DNA from: Theodoxus fluviatilis
Taxonomy: Eukaryota > Mollusca > Gastropoda > Cycloneritida > Neritidae
Direction: 5' to 3'
NCBI GenBank assembly: GCA_034096865.1
Contig: JAWQFJ010005746.1
Span: 32,501-52,523, forward strand
DNA: 20,023 nucleotides
The notes below the pieces were generated by a model. The model was given only the letters and a program-made list of their open reading frames with translations, did not search any database and was not told the origin of the DNA. How positions within the stretch are numbered: the first letter of the stretch is position 1; each line of letters begins with the position of its first letter. Below are positions 19,152 to 20,023 of the stretch, one piece after another. The position numbers were made by a program, and so were the translations under genes.

Positions 19152-19555
19152 TTTGTATTACAGCCAGAACTCCGTTGTTTTTTGCTCAATTATCTCACAA
19201 CTTGGCGGGTGCATGGGCTTCTTATATCATGCAGATGATCTAACCAAGTGTTGACAGACGGAAAAATACTGGGCCTGGAAACAAACAACAAAACAAACCA
19301 CAACATACACGATGTAGCAGACAGCAAAGAGCTATTCCGCCAATCAAAATACTGCGATTTGGTCACGTGACAAGAACCTCTGTGTACCTGCATGTTTTGT
19401 ATTACAAATGGCCAGAACTCCGTTGTTTTTTGCTCAATTATCTCACAACTTGACAGGTGGGCTTCTTATATCATGCAGATGATCTAACCAAGTGTTAACA
19501 GACGGGAAAATACTTAGCCTGGACACAAACAACAAAACAAACCACAACATACACT
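19152..19555. repeat. Tandem duplication of ~160-bp block inside the element
   Basis: TTTTGTATTACA followed by GCCAGAACTCCGTTG, CTCAATTATCTCACAACTTG and AACAACAAAACAAACCACAA occurs at 19152-19312 and 19395-19555, spaced about 243 bp, with a few substitutions and indels. The intervening ~80 bp occurs once. Confidence 0.9.
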
Positions 19556-19784
19556 GTCAGCCTTTGCTGCTAGCGAGTCAGTGACGCGAATCGCAAGCGC
19601 CCCCTATCGGCAGACAATTCCCGCGCAAAAGCGCTCATTGCTAATTTCTCGTAGCAGCGAAGACTCTCAGAGTTTATACTTGTATAGTTGTAAAGATCGC
19701 ACTCCCAGCATTCCGTACATATAATCTCCTATGTTTTGGCAACAGATTAATGTCGAGTGTGATTGTTAAAGTTTGCACGAAACT

Positions 19785-19886
19785 CCGCGGAACCCCGCGA
19801 AACCTCTTCTTCCTTCTTCATCTTTGGTGTAAGAAACGTGAGAAAGCACACAAAAAATATTTGCACACAATCATTCGAAAGACAAA
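19785..19886. repeat. Direct repeat flanking the SAP-exon element, right copy
   Basis: Second copy of the block at 18347-18430, with an extra AAAAATATTTGCACACA between its last two segments. Distance between copies is about 1437 bp. Confidence 0.88.
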
Positions 19887-19920
19887 TTAAGATTGAAGAA
19901 CACGGAGAGAGAGAGGGGAG

Positions 19921-19990
19921 AGGGAGAATCTGAATCTTTATTTCGGCCGACGACACATCATGGTTATAACAGTACAAACATGTAAAATTG
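19921..19990 (-). mobile_element. LINE/SINE 3' end with AGATTC tail
   Basis: On the minus strand GTCGGCCGAAATAAAG is followed by two AGATTC units and then a CT-rich stretch. It is the fourth terminus of this layout in the window and the third with a distinct 6-7 bp tail. Only the 3' end is visible. Confidence 0.55.
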
Positions 19991-20023
19991 CAATGCTATA
20001 TTCTGAGAGAGATCGCTGCTACG

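Larger units (their letters stand above)
18521..19639 (+). mobile_element. 1.1-kb terminal-inverted-repeat element with a SAP-domain exon
   Basis: The left end AATGAGCGCTTTTGCGCGGG (18521-18540) is the exact reverse complement of 19620-19639. Similarity extends inward to about 65 bp with mismatches: GCCGCTAGGTGGCGC on the left against GCCGATAGGGGGCGC on the right, then GCGTCA. Inside are a candidate first exon and a duplicated ~160-bp block. No clear target-site duplication was found, and the exact outer limit may differ by a few bases. I read it as a deletion derivative of a larger DNA transposon whose gene starts with a SAP domain. Confidence 0.72.

Overview
The window looks like a repeat-dense, gene-poor piece of a metazoan nuclear genome, most likely a marine lophotrochozoan such as a mollusc. 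That assignment is an inference. It rests on very long GA/GT microsatellites, non-LTR retrotransposon remnants with 4-7 bp repeat tails, a Tc1/mariner fossil of an invertebrate type, splice-site-flanked short exons, and a histone-type 3' end signal. I see no complete host protein gene. Nearly all long open frames arise because tandem repeats happen to lack stop codons.

Layout. 1-2965 is a 23-bp minisatellite with a higher-order duplication offset by exactly 39 monomers. 2990-3780 is a mosaic of microsatellites. 3761-4290 (minus strand) is the dead 3' part of a non-LTR retrotransposon, abutting a 190-bp GA tract. 4478-6440 is mostly unassigned sequence, ending in G26 and G35 runs. 6640-7740 holds a LINE 3' tail, a short retroposon with a 15-bp target-site duplication, and a frameshifted CR1/L2-like reverse transcriptase C-terminus. 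7829-8292 is simple repeat. 8464-8956 (minus) is a broken, internally deleted Tc1/mariner transposase.

9306-11260 is a 42-bp satellite, then a 310-bp foldback, then a 57-bp satellite. 11299-12116 holds a possible exon, a 36-bp minisatellite and a short degenerate repeat. 13411-13849 holds an inverted repeat, a hAT-like transposase fragment and a 10-bp G-rich array.

14632-16665 carries two direct copies of a ~720-bp unit, each with an exon that encodes the first half of a PHD-type zinc finger. Between them lies a probable LTR whose start coincides with the end of homology of the first copy. 16775-17404 is the most striking structure: two 130-bp arms, identical and inverted, each carrying a complete histone pre-mRNA 3' processing signal (stem-loop plus U7-binding element). 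A second small terminal-inverted-repeat element has inserted beside the palindrome centre. 17754-17976 is a second, inverted copy of the 10-bp array. 18521-19639 is a terminal-inverted-repeat element containing a first exon with a SAP DNA-binding motif.

The parts do not form a pathway. They record layers of transposon insertion, palindrome formation and satellite expansion. The items most worth testing are the histone-end palindrome, the SAP-exon element, the duplicated PHD exon, and the satellites joined to foldbacks.
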